64,000 nucleotides of DNA from CAWCPR01 sp963797475 (GTDB lineage Bacteria > Chloroflexota > Anaerolineae > Anaerolineales > UBA4823). Positions 54,827 to 64,000 of the stretch are shown piece after piece. The notes below the pieces were generated by a model. The model did no database searches. It had not been told where the DNA came from and saw only the letters and a list, made by a program, of their open reading frames with translations. Every line of letters begins with the position of its first letter. The stretch's first letter is position 1. The stretch spans positions 62,001 through 126,000 of the forward strand of contig CAWCPR010000003.1 in assembly GCA_963797475.1 (NCBI GenBank). Direction: 5' to 3'. The position numbers and the translations under genes are program-made.

Positions 54827-55726
54827 TCATTCTTCTTCGTATTCTTCCTCTTCTTCCTCATAATCTTCGTCTTCGTCATCAGAAGCAAGCGGAAGCTCAC
54901 CGAACATTTGCCTGTACAAAGCTCGCAAATTGCGCCGGTGAAGTTCGCCTGCCAGCCCGCCGATGAGCACCCGGCTTTTCCCGCATGACTCAACTGTGGC
55001 TTCATCTAAAATGTCCAGCGGGTATTTTCGCCGGGCAGCTTTGCGTACCACCTTGCGGATGTTGGAAAGATAGGAAAGGTTATCTTTAATCGAATTATCG
55101 ATCTCACCGCGCAGGATAATATCTCCGTGCCCCTGAACTACGTTCTCGAGGCCCATCTTTCCGATTTTCTTTAGCGAGGCTACAAGATCGTCGATATCCC
55201 CATCGACGATGTAAGGCAAGGGCATCGCGGCATCGCCTGCAAAGAGCACCCGGTCCTCTTCAACCAGTATGGCAATATTATCCGGACTGTGTCCTGGAAG
55301 CGGAGAGATCGAAAGGTTCTTTTTACCCACCCGCAAGTTCAGGTGACCGTCATCGAAAGTTATCTGTGGTAAAACGATTTTCACATTTCGAAACATGAGA
55401 TTTTGGCGGCGAGTTTCCTCGAGAGATCTTCTGCCAACCGTATCTAACAGCTCCCGGCATAAGGAATGAGCGATAATCGTTGCTCCTGGGAAGAAAATAT
55501 TCCCCCAACTGTGATCCGCGTGAGAATGCGTATTAATTACATAACGGACAGGAACATTCAGCTCTTGTTCGATGAAATCCCGGATGGCAAGGGTCTCTTC
55601 CGGAAGGGCCAGGGTATCAATTACGACAGCCCAATTCGCGCCAATTACTGCACCAGCGGTGACCTGGGCGTAAACTTCACTCTGGAAAGAATAAACGTTA
55701 TCGGCTATGCGTTCGCGTTGGGTCAT
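54827..55726 (-). CDS. MBL-fold metallo-hydrolase with acidic tail
   Basis: A 299-residue protein with the metal motif H67-x-H69-x-D71-H72 (NTHSHADH), LPGHSPDN and FAGDAAMP. It belongs to the class of glyoxalase II-like hydrolases of unknown substrate. It ends in a run of about 17 almost wholly Asp/Glu residues, which is unusual for this fold and suggests a protein-, metal- or salt-related role. The gene is convergent with plsY; its start region faces the T-box promoter on the other strand. Confidence 0.85.
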   Translation of the reverse strand: MTQRERIADNVYSFQSEVYAQVTAGAVIGANWAVVIDTLALPEETLAIRDFIEQELNVPVRYVINTHSHADHSWGNIFFPGATIIAHSLCRELLDTVGRRSLEETRRQNLMFRNVKIVLPQITFDDGHLNLRVGKKNLSISPLPGHSPDNIAILVEEDRVLFAGDAAMPLPYIVDGDIDDLVASLKKIGKMGLENVVQGHGDIILRGEIDNSIKDNLSYLSNIRKVVRKAARRKYPLDILDEATVESCGKSRVLIGGLAGELHRRNLRALYRQMFGELPLASDDEDEDYEEEEEEYEEE

Positions 55727-55864
55727 AAATCCATGATCAGTAAATTATTGTGAATGAAAGAACCTTAATTCCCAGTACTGCGGCGGAGGATAGCACAAAG
55801 CAAGGGCAAAATCAAGAATCATTTACATAATTTGCTTATTTAAATCCGATAATCAGCCAATTGA

Positions 55865-55893
55865 TTGACCGTCGTGTAGAAACCGGCTATAAT
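55865..55893 (+). promoter_or_regulatory. Sigma-70-type promoter for the valS T-box leader
   Basis: TTGACC (55865-55870), a 17-base spacer, and a perfect TATAAT (55888-55893). Transcription should start near 55900, giving a leader of about 500 bases before the valS start. Confidence 0.85.
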
Positions 55894-55978
55894 CCTATTC
55901 ATAAATTGAATAATACTGGCGGAAAGCATAAACCGGTTTGAATACGTTGCGTCAAACTGAATTGCTCTTCGTTGGTAA

Positions 55979-56317
55979 CCCGGGAGGAGTAGGTTCCTGG
56001 TAAACCTGGAGCATCCGGTTGTAAAGCAGAAAAGACTTTAACCGGATACGCAGAGAAGGTGTGGCCTATGGCTGAGAGCCCCCGCAGCAATCCAGGTCCG
56101 AATGTCGCCCGGGATATTTGCCGAAGAAAAGGTTGTAGATATCAGATTCTCCCCAGTAGACCGGCACGGGTGAGCCCGTTACAGCGAAGCCCGATTTGCT
56201 GACCTGTTTGGACAGCATGTCTGGGAAATAAGAGCGCTGCTAGAGATTATGCGGCGAATTGAGGTGGTACCGCGGAGGTCTTGACCTTCGTCCTCATCGA
56301 ATGGACGGAGGTTTTTT
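55979..56317 (+). promoter_or_regulatory. T-box riboswitch, valine specifier GTC
   Basis: Stem I is closed by self-complementary CCCGGG arms (55979-55984 and 56108-56113) with AGTA on the 5' side. The specifier reads GAAT-GTC-G, codon GTC at 56104-56106, valine. The AGAGA...GGTGTGG distal elements are present. The antiterminator T-box GAGGTGGTACCGCGG is at 56261-56275. The terminator CCTTCGTCC/GGACGGAGG (56285-56311) is followed by six T residues. Uncharged tRNA-Val should hold the antiterminator and let transcription enter valS. The TGGT of the T-box fits a tRNA with A at position 73. Confidence 0.94.
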
Positions 56318-56417
56318 GTTTAACTTCAGCCAATTTGTGTCGGACCTTGAAAGGCTTTATCGCCGGCCTTGAAGACAAAGATATCCCTGGAGTTCAATGG
56401 GTGTGGAGGCAAGAAGA

Positions 56418-58967
56418 ATGGCTCTAGTAAAAAGGTATGACCCTGGAATCACAGAACCTCGTCTGAAAGCAGAATGGCAGGAGAAAGGGATTTACCGCTT
56501 CTCGCCAGACGAGCAAGCCCCGATATTCTCGATAGATACCCCGCCGCCCACCGTCTCAGGCCAATTACACCTTGGGCACGTCTATTCCTACAGTCACGCT
56601 GATTTTATTGCCCGCTTCTGGCGAATGCGCGGTTTCAACGTTTTTTATCCAATGGGATTTGATGATAACGGCTTGCCTACCGAGCGGCTCGTTGAAAAAC
56701 GGATGGGAATCACGGCAGAACAAGTCGGTCGAAAGGCGTTTATTGAAAAATGCCTGCAGGTATCGGAAGAATCAGAAAAAGATTACCAGGCCCTTTGGCA
56801 GCGCCTGGGATTATCGATCGATTGGCGTTATACATATCGCTCCATTGAGGCGGCTTCCAGACGCTATTCGCAGTTTTCTTTCATTGAGTTATACAGGAAA
56901 GGGCTGATTTACCGGCAGGAGGCCCCAACGATCTGGTGTCCAGAGTGCCACACGGCGATTGCGCAAGCCGAGTTAAACGATCTCGAGCGCGCCAGCGAAT
57001 TTGTCACTCTTAACTTCCACCTGGAAGATGGCCGAAACATCCCGGTCGCCACGACACGTCCCGAGTTGTTGCCGGCCTGCGTGGCGATATTCATCCATCC
57101 GGAAGATCGCCGTTGGCAAGGGTTCGCCGGGGAACAAGCTATCGTGCCATTATTCGGGCAAAAGGTGCCGATCTTATTTGATTCTGCGGCCGATCCAGAA
57201 AAAGGGACTGGCGTGGTGATGTGTTGTACATTTGGAGACAGCACGGATGTGTCCTGGTGGTACACCCATAAGCTGCCCCTGGTAGAGACCTTGAATCGCG
57301 AAGGTAAAATGAGCTCAGCCGCAGGTGAATACGCGGGACTGCCTGTAGAGGAAGCCAGGCAGCGCATTAAAACCGATCTGGAAGCCTGCGGGATGATCCT
57401 TGACCGCCAGACGACCCTTCAATCTGTGCGCGTTCATGAGCGCTGTGATACACCGGTCGAATACATCGTCACCCGCCAGTGGTTCGTCCGGCTGCTGGAA
57501 AATCGCCAGGCATTTTTGCAAGCCGGCGAACGAATCCTCTGGCATCCGGAGCACATGCATACCCGTTATAAGGCCTGGGTTGAGAATTTGAGCTGGGATT
57601 GGTGCATCTCACGCCAGCGTTATTTCGGTGTGCCTTTTCCCGTGTGGTACTGCGTCAGTTGTGGAGAGATCCTCTTAGCTGAGGTTGAACAACTTCCTGT
57701 AGATCCAGTAGAGGACAAGCCCAGTCATCCCTGCCCGAACTGTGGAAGCTTTGAATTCGAGGCGGAAAAAGATGTTATGGATACCTGGGCTACTTCATCG
57801 CTCTCACCCCAAATCGCAGGCGAAATCCAGGTGGGAGAACCCTGCCAACCGGGTGAAGCGGGTGGAGGAATTTACCGGCGCGTTTTCCCCTACGCTCTTC
57901 GCCCTCAGGGGCAAGAGATTATCCGCACCTGGGCTTTCTATACAATCGTAAAATCCCATTATCACTGCAACACTATTCCCTGGAAAGAAGTGATGATCTC
58001 TGGCTGGGGTTTAGCTGGAGAAGGGATGGGCAAGCTCAGCAAGAGCCGCAGCAGCGGATTAATTGCTCCGCTCGAAATGATCGAACGTTACTCGGCGGAT
58101 GCGGTGCGTTATTGGGCCTCCAGCGCCGCTACCGGCAAAGACGCTATCATCAGTGAAGAAAAAATCCAGATGGGCAATAAGCTGGTCACAAAATTGTGGA
58201 ACGTCGCTCGCTTCTGCGAAAGATTCCTGCAGGGATATGATCCATCAGACTTGCTCGATCCCGCCCTGGAAAGGCAAGCAAATCAAAGGTCCCCGCATGG
58301 GTCCATTAGGTTGCAAGAGCTGACGCCGGCTGACCGCTGGATCCTGTCGCGGTCTCAACAAGTCGTTCTTCGAGTAACCGAATTTTTCGAAAAATACGAA
58401 TATGCCAGCGCGAAAAGCGAGATTGAAACGTTCTTTTGGACCGAGATGGCAGACAACTACCTGGAGATGTGCAAACAGCGACTTTACGATGAGAGCCACC
58501 CATCTCGCAAGGGAGCCCTCTTCACAATTTATCACCTCCTGACGACGACCATTAAGCTGCTGGCCCCAATTCTCCCTTACGTTACGGAGGAGATTTACTT
58601 TCAAATGGGTTTTAACGGGATCGATGGGTCTGGCTCGATCCACACATCCGCCTGGCCACAGGCGATTGAAGCGCTCCTGGACGATGCTTCACAACAGATC
58701 GGAAGTCTCCTTGTAGAGATCGCCACTGCCATTCGTCGCTATAAGAGCGAAAACAACCTGCCCCTTAGAACCGAGTTGAATCGATTACAATTGGCGGCTG
58801 GCGATGGTGAGCTTCTCGACCCGCTAAAAGGGGCTATCAGCGATCTGGCCTCCATCACCCGTGCCAGGAAAATAGAAATCGTAAAATCCCTTTCTCCGGG
58901 CCTCATTAAATTAGAATTGGATAGAAAAATATCGGCCGGGATAGAAGATCTCACAGGACAGGTTTAA
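56418..58967 (+). CDS. valS: Valyl-tRNA synthetase, archaeal-type lineage
   Basis: An 849-residue class Ia synthetase under the valine T-box. The HIGH motif reads HLGH (GQLHLGHVYSYSHADF) and the KMSKS loop is GKLSKSRSSG. PMGFDDNGLPTERLVEK and the absence of the C-terminal coiled coil are typical of the archaeal and some bacterial ValRS lineage. Editing-domain motifs (ATTRPELLPACVAIF) and zinc-like CPEC and CVSCGE/CPNCGS pairs are present. ATG 56418 follows GGAGG; ATG 56397 would add seven residues. The gene is intact, in contrast to the bacterial-type copy downstream, so it may be the working or the inducible enzyme. Confidence 0.92.
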   Translation: MALVKRYDPGITEPRLKAEWQEKGIYRFSPDEQAPIFSIDTPPPTVSGQLHLGHVYSYSHADFIARFWRMRGFNVFYPMGFDDNGLPTERLVEKRMGITAEQVGRKAFIEKCLQVSEESEKDYQALWQRLGLSIDWRYTYRSIEAASRRYSQFSFIELYRKGLIYRQEAPTIWCPECHTAIAQAELNDLERASEFVTLNFHLEDGRNIPVATTRPELLPACVAIFIHPEDRRWQGFAGEQAIVPLFGQKVPILFDSAADPEKGTGVVMCCTFGDSTDVSWWYTHKLPLVETLNREGKMSSAAGEYAGLPVEEARQRIKTDLEACGMILDRQTTLQSVRVHERCDTPVEYIVTRQWFVRLLENRQAFLQAGERILWHPEHMHTRYKAWVENLSWDWCISRQRYFGVPFPVWYCVSCGEILLAEVEQLPVDPVEDKPSHPCPNCGSFEFEAEKDVMDTWATSSLSPQIAGEIQVGEPCQPGEAGGGIYRRVFPYALRPQGQEIIRTWAFYTIVKSHYHCNTIPWKEVMISGWGLAGEGMGKLSKSRSSGLIAPLEMIERYSADAVRYWASSAATGKDAIISEEKIQMGNKLVTKLWNVARFCERFLQGYDPSDLLDPALERQANQRSPHGSIRLQELTPADRWILSRSQQVVLRVTEFFEKYEYASAKSEIETFFWTEMADNYLEMCKQRLYDESHPSRKGALFTIYHLLTTTIKLLAPILPYVTEEIYFQMGFNGIDGSGSIHTSAWPQAIEALLDDASQQIGSLLVEIATAIRRYKSENNLPLRTELNRLQLAAGDGELLDPLKGAISDLASITRARKIEIVKSLSPGLIKLELDRKISAGIEDLTGQV

Positions 58968-58970
58968 TCG

Positions 58971-59120
58971 ATGCAGACTTTCCCCTTCATCCAGGTAGAT
59001 GCCTTCACAAACCGCCCCCTGAATGGCAACCCTTGCGCGGTGATTTTCAATACCGATGGGCGGGCAAGCAGTTGCCGTCCTGCGAGGCGAGCTTGCGTCT
59101 TAATGAACAGGGACAGCTAA
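58971..59120 (+). pseudogene. Remnant of a PhzF-family isomerase gene
   Basis: A 49-codon frame starting three bases after the valS stop. It reads QVDAFTNRPLNGNPCAVIF, the characteristic N-terminus of PhzF-like proteins (phenazine biosynthesis isomerase fold, normally about 260-300 residues), and then loses similarity and stops. The rest of the gene is missing, so this is a 3'-deleted remnant. It shows that a PhzF gene once followed valS here, probably deleted when the second valS came to lie downstream. Confidence 0.7.
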
Positions 59121-59160
59121 AAATACGTCAATATAGAGAAATTTTTACTGGAGAAAATTC

Positions 59161-61862
59161 ATGCCAGAGCATGCAATCCCTAAAACCTACAATTTTCGTG
59201 AAACAGAACAGGGCATCTACGAAATGTGGGAGAAAAACGGCTATTTTAAACCCTCAAACGGCCCCAACAAGCCTGGTTTCGACGCCGAGATCAAGCCCTT
59301 TGTGATTTCTATCCCACCTCCCAACGTAACCGGCGAGCTGCACCTGGGACACGCCATGTTCGTATCCATGGAAGACCTGATGATTCGCTACCACCGGATG
59401 AAAGGCATCCCAACGTTGTGGGTGCCGGGAACAGACCACGCCGGCATTGCCACCCAGCTTCAGGTCGAGAGAATGCTGCGCAGGGAAGGGACCAGCCGGG
59501 AGGAAGTGGGGCGCGAAGAATTCCTGCGACGTACCTGGGAGTGGAAGGAGAAGTACGGTGGCATTATCACCCAGCAGATTCGCCGTTTGGGGGCTTCCTG
59601 TGATTGGGATCGAGAGCGCTTTACATTGGATGAGGGCCTCTCTCGAGCTGTTCGCGAAGCATTTGTGCGCTTATTTGAAAAAGGCCTGATCTACCGCGGC
59701 CCTAGATTGATCAACTGGTCGCCAGGATTGAAGACCGCGGTGTCGGACCTGGAGGTGGAATACTCGGAAGAACCCGGGACGCTTTACTACTTCAAGTACA
59801 TGCTTGCAGGTTCAGAAGAATTCATCCCGGTTGCGACAACCCGGCCAGAAACCATCCTGGGCGATACGGCAGTTGCGGTGCATCCGGAAGACCCGCGCTA
59901 CCAGAAGTATATCGGCAAGAAAGCCATTGTGCCCAGCCTTGGGCGTGAGATTCCGGTGATCGCCGACGATTATGTCGATCGCGAATTCGGCACTGGCGCT
60001 TTAAAATCACCCCGGGCCATGACCCGAATGACTTCGCCATCGGAGAACGGCACGGTCTGGAGGTGATCTCCATTTTGGACGAAGCTGCGCGCGTCAACCA
60101 AAATGGCGGACCTTACGCAGGACAGGATCGCTTTGAAGCTCGAAAGAATCTGTGGGAGGATATGCGCCGCGCCGGGCTGGTTATTAAAGAGGAACCCTAC
60201 ACGTTGAATGTGCCGCGCTCCCAACGCGGCGGTGAAATCATCGAACCCATGGTCTCTACTCAGTGGTTTGTGAAAACCAGGCCGCTGGCGGATGCGGCTT
60301 TGCAGGTCGTACGGGATGGGCGCATTCGCATCGTGCCGGAGCGATTTACCAAGGTGTATTACAACTGGCTGGAGAATATCGAAGATTGGTGCATTTCGCG
60401 CCAGCTCTGGTGGGGACACCGCATCCCGGTATGGTACTGCAGCGACTGTGGGCAGATGACCGTCTCGAGAGTGGATCCCTCTCAATGCAGCCATTGCGGC
60501 AGCACGAAACTGGAACAGGATCCGGATGTATTAGACACATGGTTCTCATCGGGACTTTGGCCGTTCTCCACCCTGGGTTGGCCGGATGAGACCCCAGATT
60601 ATCTGTACTTTTACCCCACCTCGATGATGGAGACCGGCTACGATATTCTGTTTTTCTGGGTTGCGCGCATGATCATGGCGGGGCTGGAATTTACCGGTCA
60701 GATTCCTTTCCACACCGTTTACTTGCATGGACTGATCCGCGACGAGCACGGCCGAAAAATGAGCAAATCCTATGGAAATGTGATCGACCCCCTGGGCGTG
60801 ATGGATGATCTGGGCACGGATGCCCTGCGCTTCACGTTGCTGGTAGGCTCGACTCCTGGAAACGATATGAACCTGAGCCTCAAAAAGGTGGAGTTTAACC
60901 GCAATTTCGCCAACAAGTTGTGGAATGCCGCTCGCTTCGTCCTGGGCGCAATGGATTCTGCGCCAGGTGAGCCTCAAGGTGAACCGGATTGGACTCTGCC
61001 AGATTCATGGGTTTGGGCACGTCTGCAGGATGTTGTGCGAGATGTTGAGCGTTTGTTCGCCAGCTACCAGTACGGAGAAGCCGGGCGCCAAATTTACGAA
61101 TTCTTCTGGAACGAATTCGCCGATTGGTATATAGAGATCGCAAAACTTCAGCTTGAAGAAGGCAGTGACCGGGCGTATTATACGATTGAGACGCTGGCGC
61201 GTGTGCTGGATATCTGCTTGAGGCTGCTGCACCCGTTTATCCCATTCATTAGCGAAGAGATATGGGGTCATTTGAAGCAGGCTGTTCAAGGCAATTTCAA
61301 CCCTGAACTTTTTACGATTGAAGAGGCTGCGCTCATCATCGCTGCCTGGCCAGAACCTCGTCCGATAGAAGGCTGGGAGCCGGCCAAAGTCGCCGACTTT
61401 AACCTGCTGCAAGAGATTGTCAGAGCCATCCGAAACTTGCGAGCCGAGAAAAATGTTAAACCCGGGCGCCGAATTCCAGCCACCCTGGTTTCTGTGGATC
61501 ATTACAAAATGCTGGGAGAACAAGCCAAAGCCATCGCCCTCCTCAGCGGGCTGGACACGGATAAGCTTTTTATCCTTCCCAGCCTAGATGAAAAACCTGA
61601 AGGCCAAATCGTCCTGGTCATTGGCCCGGTGGAGATTTACCTGCCTCTTCCCGGCTTGATCGATCTGGATGAAGAGCGCAGGCGGCTGGAGAAGGACCTT
61701 CTGGAAGTTGAAACGCAGATCGAGCGGTTACAAAATTTGCTTTCAAGCCCGTTCGCGGAAAAGGCTCCCCCGGCAGTGGTCCTGAAAGAACGCGAAAAAC
61801 TTCAAGCCTTCCAGGAGACTGCCGAGAAACTGCGCAGCCAGTTAGCGGCTTTAAGCTCATAG
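59161..61862 (+). pseudogene. valS: Valyl-tRNA synthetase, bacterial type, single-base frameshift
   Basis: Two frames encode one ValRS of about 900 residues. 59161-60066 holds HLGH (GELHLGHAMF) and most of the editing domain; 60063-61862 holds the rest, with KMSKSYGNVIDP and the bacterial C-terminal coiled coil (DEERRRLEKDLLEVETQIERLQ). They join near 60003-60006, where one extra A in the AAAA run would restore GTGALKITPGHDPNDF. No other lesion is seen. It is either a sequencing error or a fresh mutation. CTGGAGAAAATTC before ATG 59161 is a good Shine-Dalgarno. It is not closely like the archaeal-type copy. Confidence 0.87.
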
Positions 61863-61977
61863 GCGAATTGCTACGATTCCCATCAAGATTTGTGCGGCTT
61901 TAAACATTACGCTTGACTTTCAATCCTGATACTCTATAATCAATAATAATCGACCGGTCTGACCAAAGGAGGCTATT

Positions 61978-63606
61978 ATGGACGGCTTGATGATGGATTA
62001 CCCACTGACTCTAACACCTTTGCTGCTGCGAGCCCAACGTCTTTTCCCGAAAAAAGAGATCGTAACCAAAACTGCTGCAGGGTTTCATCGCTATACCTAC
62101 AGCGACATGGCCGAGCGTGTTGGGCGTTTAGCCAATGCGCTCGAAAAATTGGGGGTCCGGCGTGGCGATCGGGTGGCTACTTTTGCCTGGAACAACGCCA
62201 GCCATCTGGAATTGTATTTCGCAGCGCCTTGCATGGGAGCCGTGCTTCATCCATTGAACATACGATTACCCGCCGACCAGTTAATCTATATTATTCAGCA
62301 TGCCGATGACCAGGTCCTGTTTGTAGACCCGACTCTCCTGCCCGTGATCGAAAAATTAGCCCCAAATCTAAAAAGCGTTCGTCATTATGTCGTACTGTCC
62401 GATAAGGTCCCGGAGAATACCACACTGAAGCCCATTCATGCATACGAAGAGCTGTTGCGGGAAGTTGGGACGGATTATCCCTGGCCACGATTAGATGAAA
62501 ATGATGCTGCAGGAATGTGTTACACATCTGGAACAACAGGGAATCCGAAGGGTGTCGTGTACTCTCATCGTTCAATTTTCTTGCACAGCCTGGGCTTGAC
62601 CATGACCAACTCCTTCGGGCTGTCCGAGCGGGATGTTTTCTTGCCGGTTGTCCCTATGTTCCACGTGCTCGCCTGGGGTACACCATACGCCTGTACAATG
62701 TTGGGCACCAAGCTAATCTTTCCAGGCCCATTTTTGACGCCTCGTGACCTGGTTTCCCTTATCCAGGAAGAGAAAGTTACCTTGACTGCCGGCGTACCCA
62801 CCCTGTGGATTGGCATCCTGCGCCTGCTCGAGAATGAACGTTACGACCTCTCCAGCCTGCGAGGCATGATCGTTGGCGGCTCCGCCGCGCCGCAGTGGAT
62901 GATCGAAGAATTCGAGAATAAGCATGGGCTGAACGTCATGCACGCCTGGGGGATGACGGAAACTTCACCCTTAGGCACAGTCAGCCGGCTGAAGAGCACG
63001 CAGCTTGGTCTACCGCCAGCCGAAAAATTCAGCATCCGGGCCAAGCAGGGGATGGCTGTCCCTGGGGTTGAAATTCGCGCAGTCAACGAACAAGGCGAAG
63101 AAATCGCCTGGGATGGTAAGGCTTTTGGTGAGCTCCAGGTGCGCGGTCCCTGGGTTGTCAGTGGTTATTATAACGATGAGCGCACCAGTGAGGCCTTCCA
63201 GGATGGATGGTTTCGCACCGGCGACGTGGTAACGATCGACCCGGAGGGATTCATGCAAATCGTCGACCGCACCAAGGATCTGGTAAAAAGCGGCGGCGAG
63301 TGGATTTCCAGCGTCGACCTGGAAAATATGATTATGTCTCATCCCAAAGTACTGGAAGCCGCAGTGATCGCTGTGCCACACCCGAAGTGGCAAGAACGGC
63401 CTTTAGCATGCGTCGTCTCCAAGCCCGAATTTAAGGATGATCTGACCAAAGAAGAGCTGTACGAACACATCCGGCCTCATTTTGCCAGTTGGGCGCTCCC
63501 TGACGACTTTGTTTTTATTGAGAGCATCCCAAAAACCAGCGTGGGAAAATTCGACAAGAAAATCCTGCGGGCACAGTACCAGGATTATCAGATGACAGAA
63601 CGATAA
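61978..63606 (+). CDS. Medium/long-chain fatty-acyl-CoA synthetase
   Basis: A 542-residue AMP-forming acyl-CoA ligase. Adenylate motif YTSGTTGNPKGV (about 181-192), HAWGMTETSPLG, DGWFRTGDVVTIDPEGFMQIVDRTKDLVKSGGEWIS and the C-terminal Lys motif PKTSVGKFDKKIL are all present. It matches the long-chain-type MACS/ACSL group better than acetate or aromatic ligases. ATG 61978 has AAGGAGGC. It starts one base after no gene of the same operon (116 bases from valS) and is followed by the LLM oxidoreductase after one base, implying a joint role in fatty or branched-acid metabolism. Confidence 0.92.
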   Translation: MDGLMMDYPLTLTPLLLRAQRLFPKKEIVTKTAAGFHRYTYSDMAERVGRLANALEKLGVRRGDRVATFAWNNASHLELYFAAPCMGAVLHPLNIRLPADQLIYIIQHADDQVLFVDPTLLPVIEKLAPNLKSVRHYVVLSDKVPENTTLKPIHAYEELLREVGTDYPWPRLDENDAAGMCYTSGTTGNPKGVVYSHRSIFLHSLGLTMTNSFGLSERDVFLPVVPMFHVLAWGTPYACTMLGTKLIFPGPFLTPRDLVSLIQEEKVTLTAGVPTLWIGILRLLENERYDLSSLRGMIVGGSAAPQWMIEEFENKHGLNVMHAWGMTETSPLGTVSRLKSTQLGLPPAEKFSIRAKQGMAVPGVEIRAVNEQGEEIAWDGKAFGELQVRGPWVVSGYYNDERTSEAFQDGWFRTGDVVTIDPEGFMQIVDRTKDLVKSGGEWISSVDLENMIMSHPKVLEAAVIAVPHPKWQERPLACVVSKPEFKDDLTKEELYEHIRPHFASWALPDDFVFIESIPKTSVGKFDKKILRAQYQDYQMTER

Positions 63607-63607
63607 G

Positions 63608-64000
63608 ATGAAAATCGGAGTAGTTTACCCTCAAACTGAGTTCGGAAGCGATCCAACCGCGATCCGAGACTATGCCCAAACCGTGGAGGGCCTGGGGTTT
63701 ACCCACATTTTGGCGTATGACCACGTCTTAGGGGCGAACCCCGACCGCCCGGGCGGTTGGCAGGGTCCTTATACGTTTAAATCCGCATTCCAGGAACCTC
63801 TGGTTTTATTTGCTTTCATGGCCGCAGCGACTCTCAAAGTGGAGTTCACCACCGGCATCATCATCCTGCCCCAACGCCAGACGGCTTTATTCGCCAAGCA
63901 GGCAGCCACACTGGATGTGCTCAGCAGCGGACGCTTGCGAATTGGGTTGGGGATCGGCTGGAATCCCGTCGAATACATCGCCTTAAACCAGGATTTTCAC
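63608..64000 (+). CDS. LLM-class flavin/F420-dependent oxidoreductase, N-terminal part
   Basis: 131 codons visible; the gene runs off the right edge. The TIM-barrel start MKIGVVYPQTEFGSD, the segment GFTHILAYDHVLGA, and SSGRLRIGLGIGWNPVEY are luciferase-like monooxygenase features. Cofactor (FMN or F420) and substrate cannot be decided. It begins one base after the acyl-CoA ligase stop, so the pair is cotranscribed. Confidence 0.88.
   Translation, partial: MKIGVVYPQTEFGSDPTAIRDYAQTVEGLGFTHILAYDHVLGANPDRPGGWQGPYTFKSAFQEPLVLFAFMAAATLKVEFTTGIIILPQRQTALFAKQAATLDVLSSGRLRIGLGIGWNPVEYIALNQDFH

Noticed and set aside
59990..60070. Programmed frameshift in valS copy 2
   Set aside because: The shift falls within the editing domain at an ordinary AAAA run, and no family member is known to need it.
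1..64000. CRISPR arrays, prophage or complete insertion sequences
   Set aside because: No regularly spaced repeats, integrase, transposase or phage structural genes were found.

Overview
The window looks like a chromosomal segment of a Chloroflexota bacterium, most likely class Anaerolineae. This is inferred from gene content: a NADH-quinone oxidoreductase membrane-arm operon, T-box-regulated aminoacyl-tRNA synthetases, FemAB-type proteins, a dipeptide-type ABC transporter, an MttB-family protein, and no sign of lipopolysaccharide genes. No rRNA or marker-gene comparison was possible. Nearly all of the sequence is coding, there is no CRISPR array, and there is no recognisable phage or intact insertion sequence.

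Layout. 1-5616 (minus): nuoA-H-J-K-L-M, with nuoM cut by the left edge. 6002-10245 (plus): a membrane transglutaminase, a strong terminator, then a GAF-PAS-class III nucleotide cyclase. 10216-17817 (minus): a tight surface-polysaccharide and envelope operon (GT2, polyprenyl-phosphate sugar transferase, CapD-type dehydratase, two FemAB paralogues, a PLP D-cysteine desulfhydrase-like enzyme). 18031-20936 (minus): RidA, a creatininase-family hydrolase, a lipoprotein and a small membrane protein. 21099-27516: two tandem leuS genes (the upstream one frameshifted), an opposing HD-GYP gene, a minus-strand T-box leader and two tRNA-Ala genes. 27588-38112 (minus): an MttB-family protein, a molybdopterin oxidoreductase, a complete peptide-type ABC importer and a nucleoside hydrolase. 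38169-47991: Lon-substrate-domain protein, M24 peptidase, a membrane protein with three bL12-like repeats, MFS transporter, EF-G-like GTPase, methyltransferase, phosphoglycerate-mutase-like metalloenzyme, FabF and an exported protein. 48182-55726: acyl-CoA ligase, MiaA, YraN, GT4, membrane protein, JAMM protein, PlsY and an MBL-fold hydrolase. 55865-61862 (plus): a promoter, a T-box with a valine GTC specifier, an archaeal-type valS, a PhzF remnant and a bacterial-type valS that is frameshifted. 61978-64000: a second acyl-CoA ligase and the start of an LLM-type oxidoreductase.

The most striking theme is duplication of synthetases for branched-chain amino acids: two LeuRS genes side by side and two ValRS genes of different lineage side by side. 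Each pair lies near a T-box, so one copy of each may be an uncharged-tRNA-induced backup enzyme. The leucine T-box is separated from the nearest same-strand leuS by an oppositely oriented HD-GYP gene. Three long genes (the sugar transferase, leuS copy 2 and valS copy 2) are each broken by a single-base change in an A/T run. That pattern points to sequence error or very recent decay and should be settled before any is called a pseudogene. A degenerate palindromic intergenic repeat occurs at least three times, and an 18-bp perfect inverted repeat sits between convergent genes near 48.1 kb.
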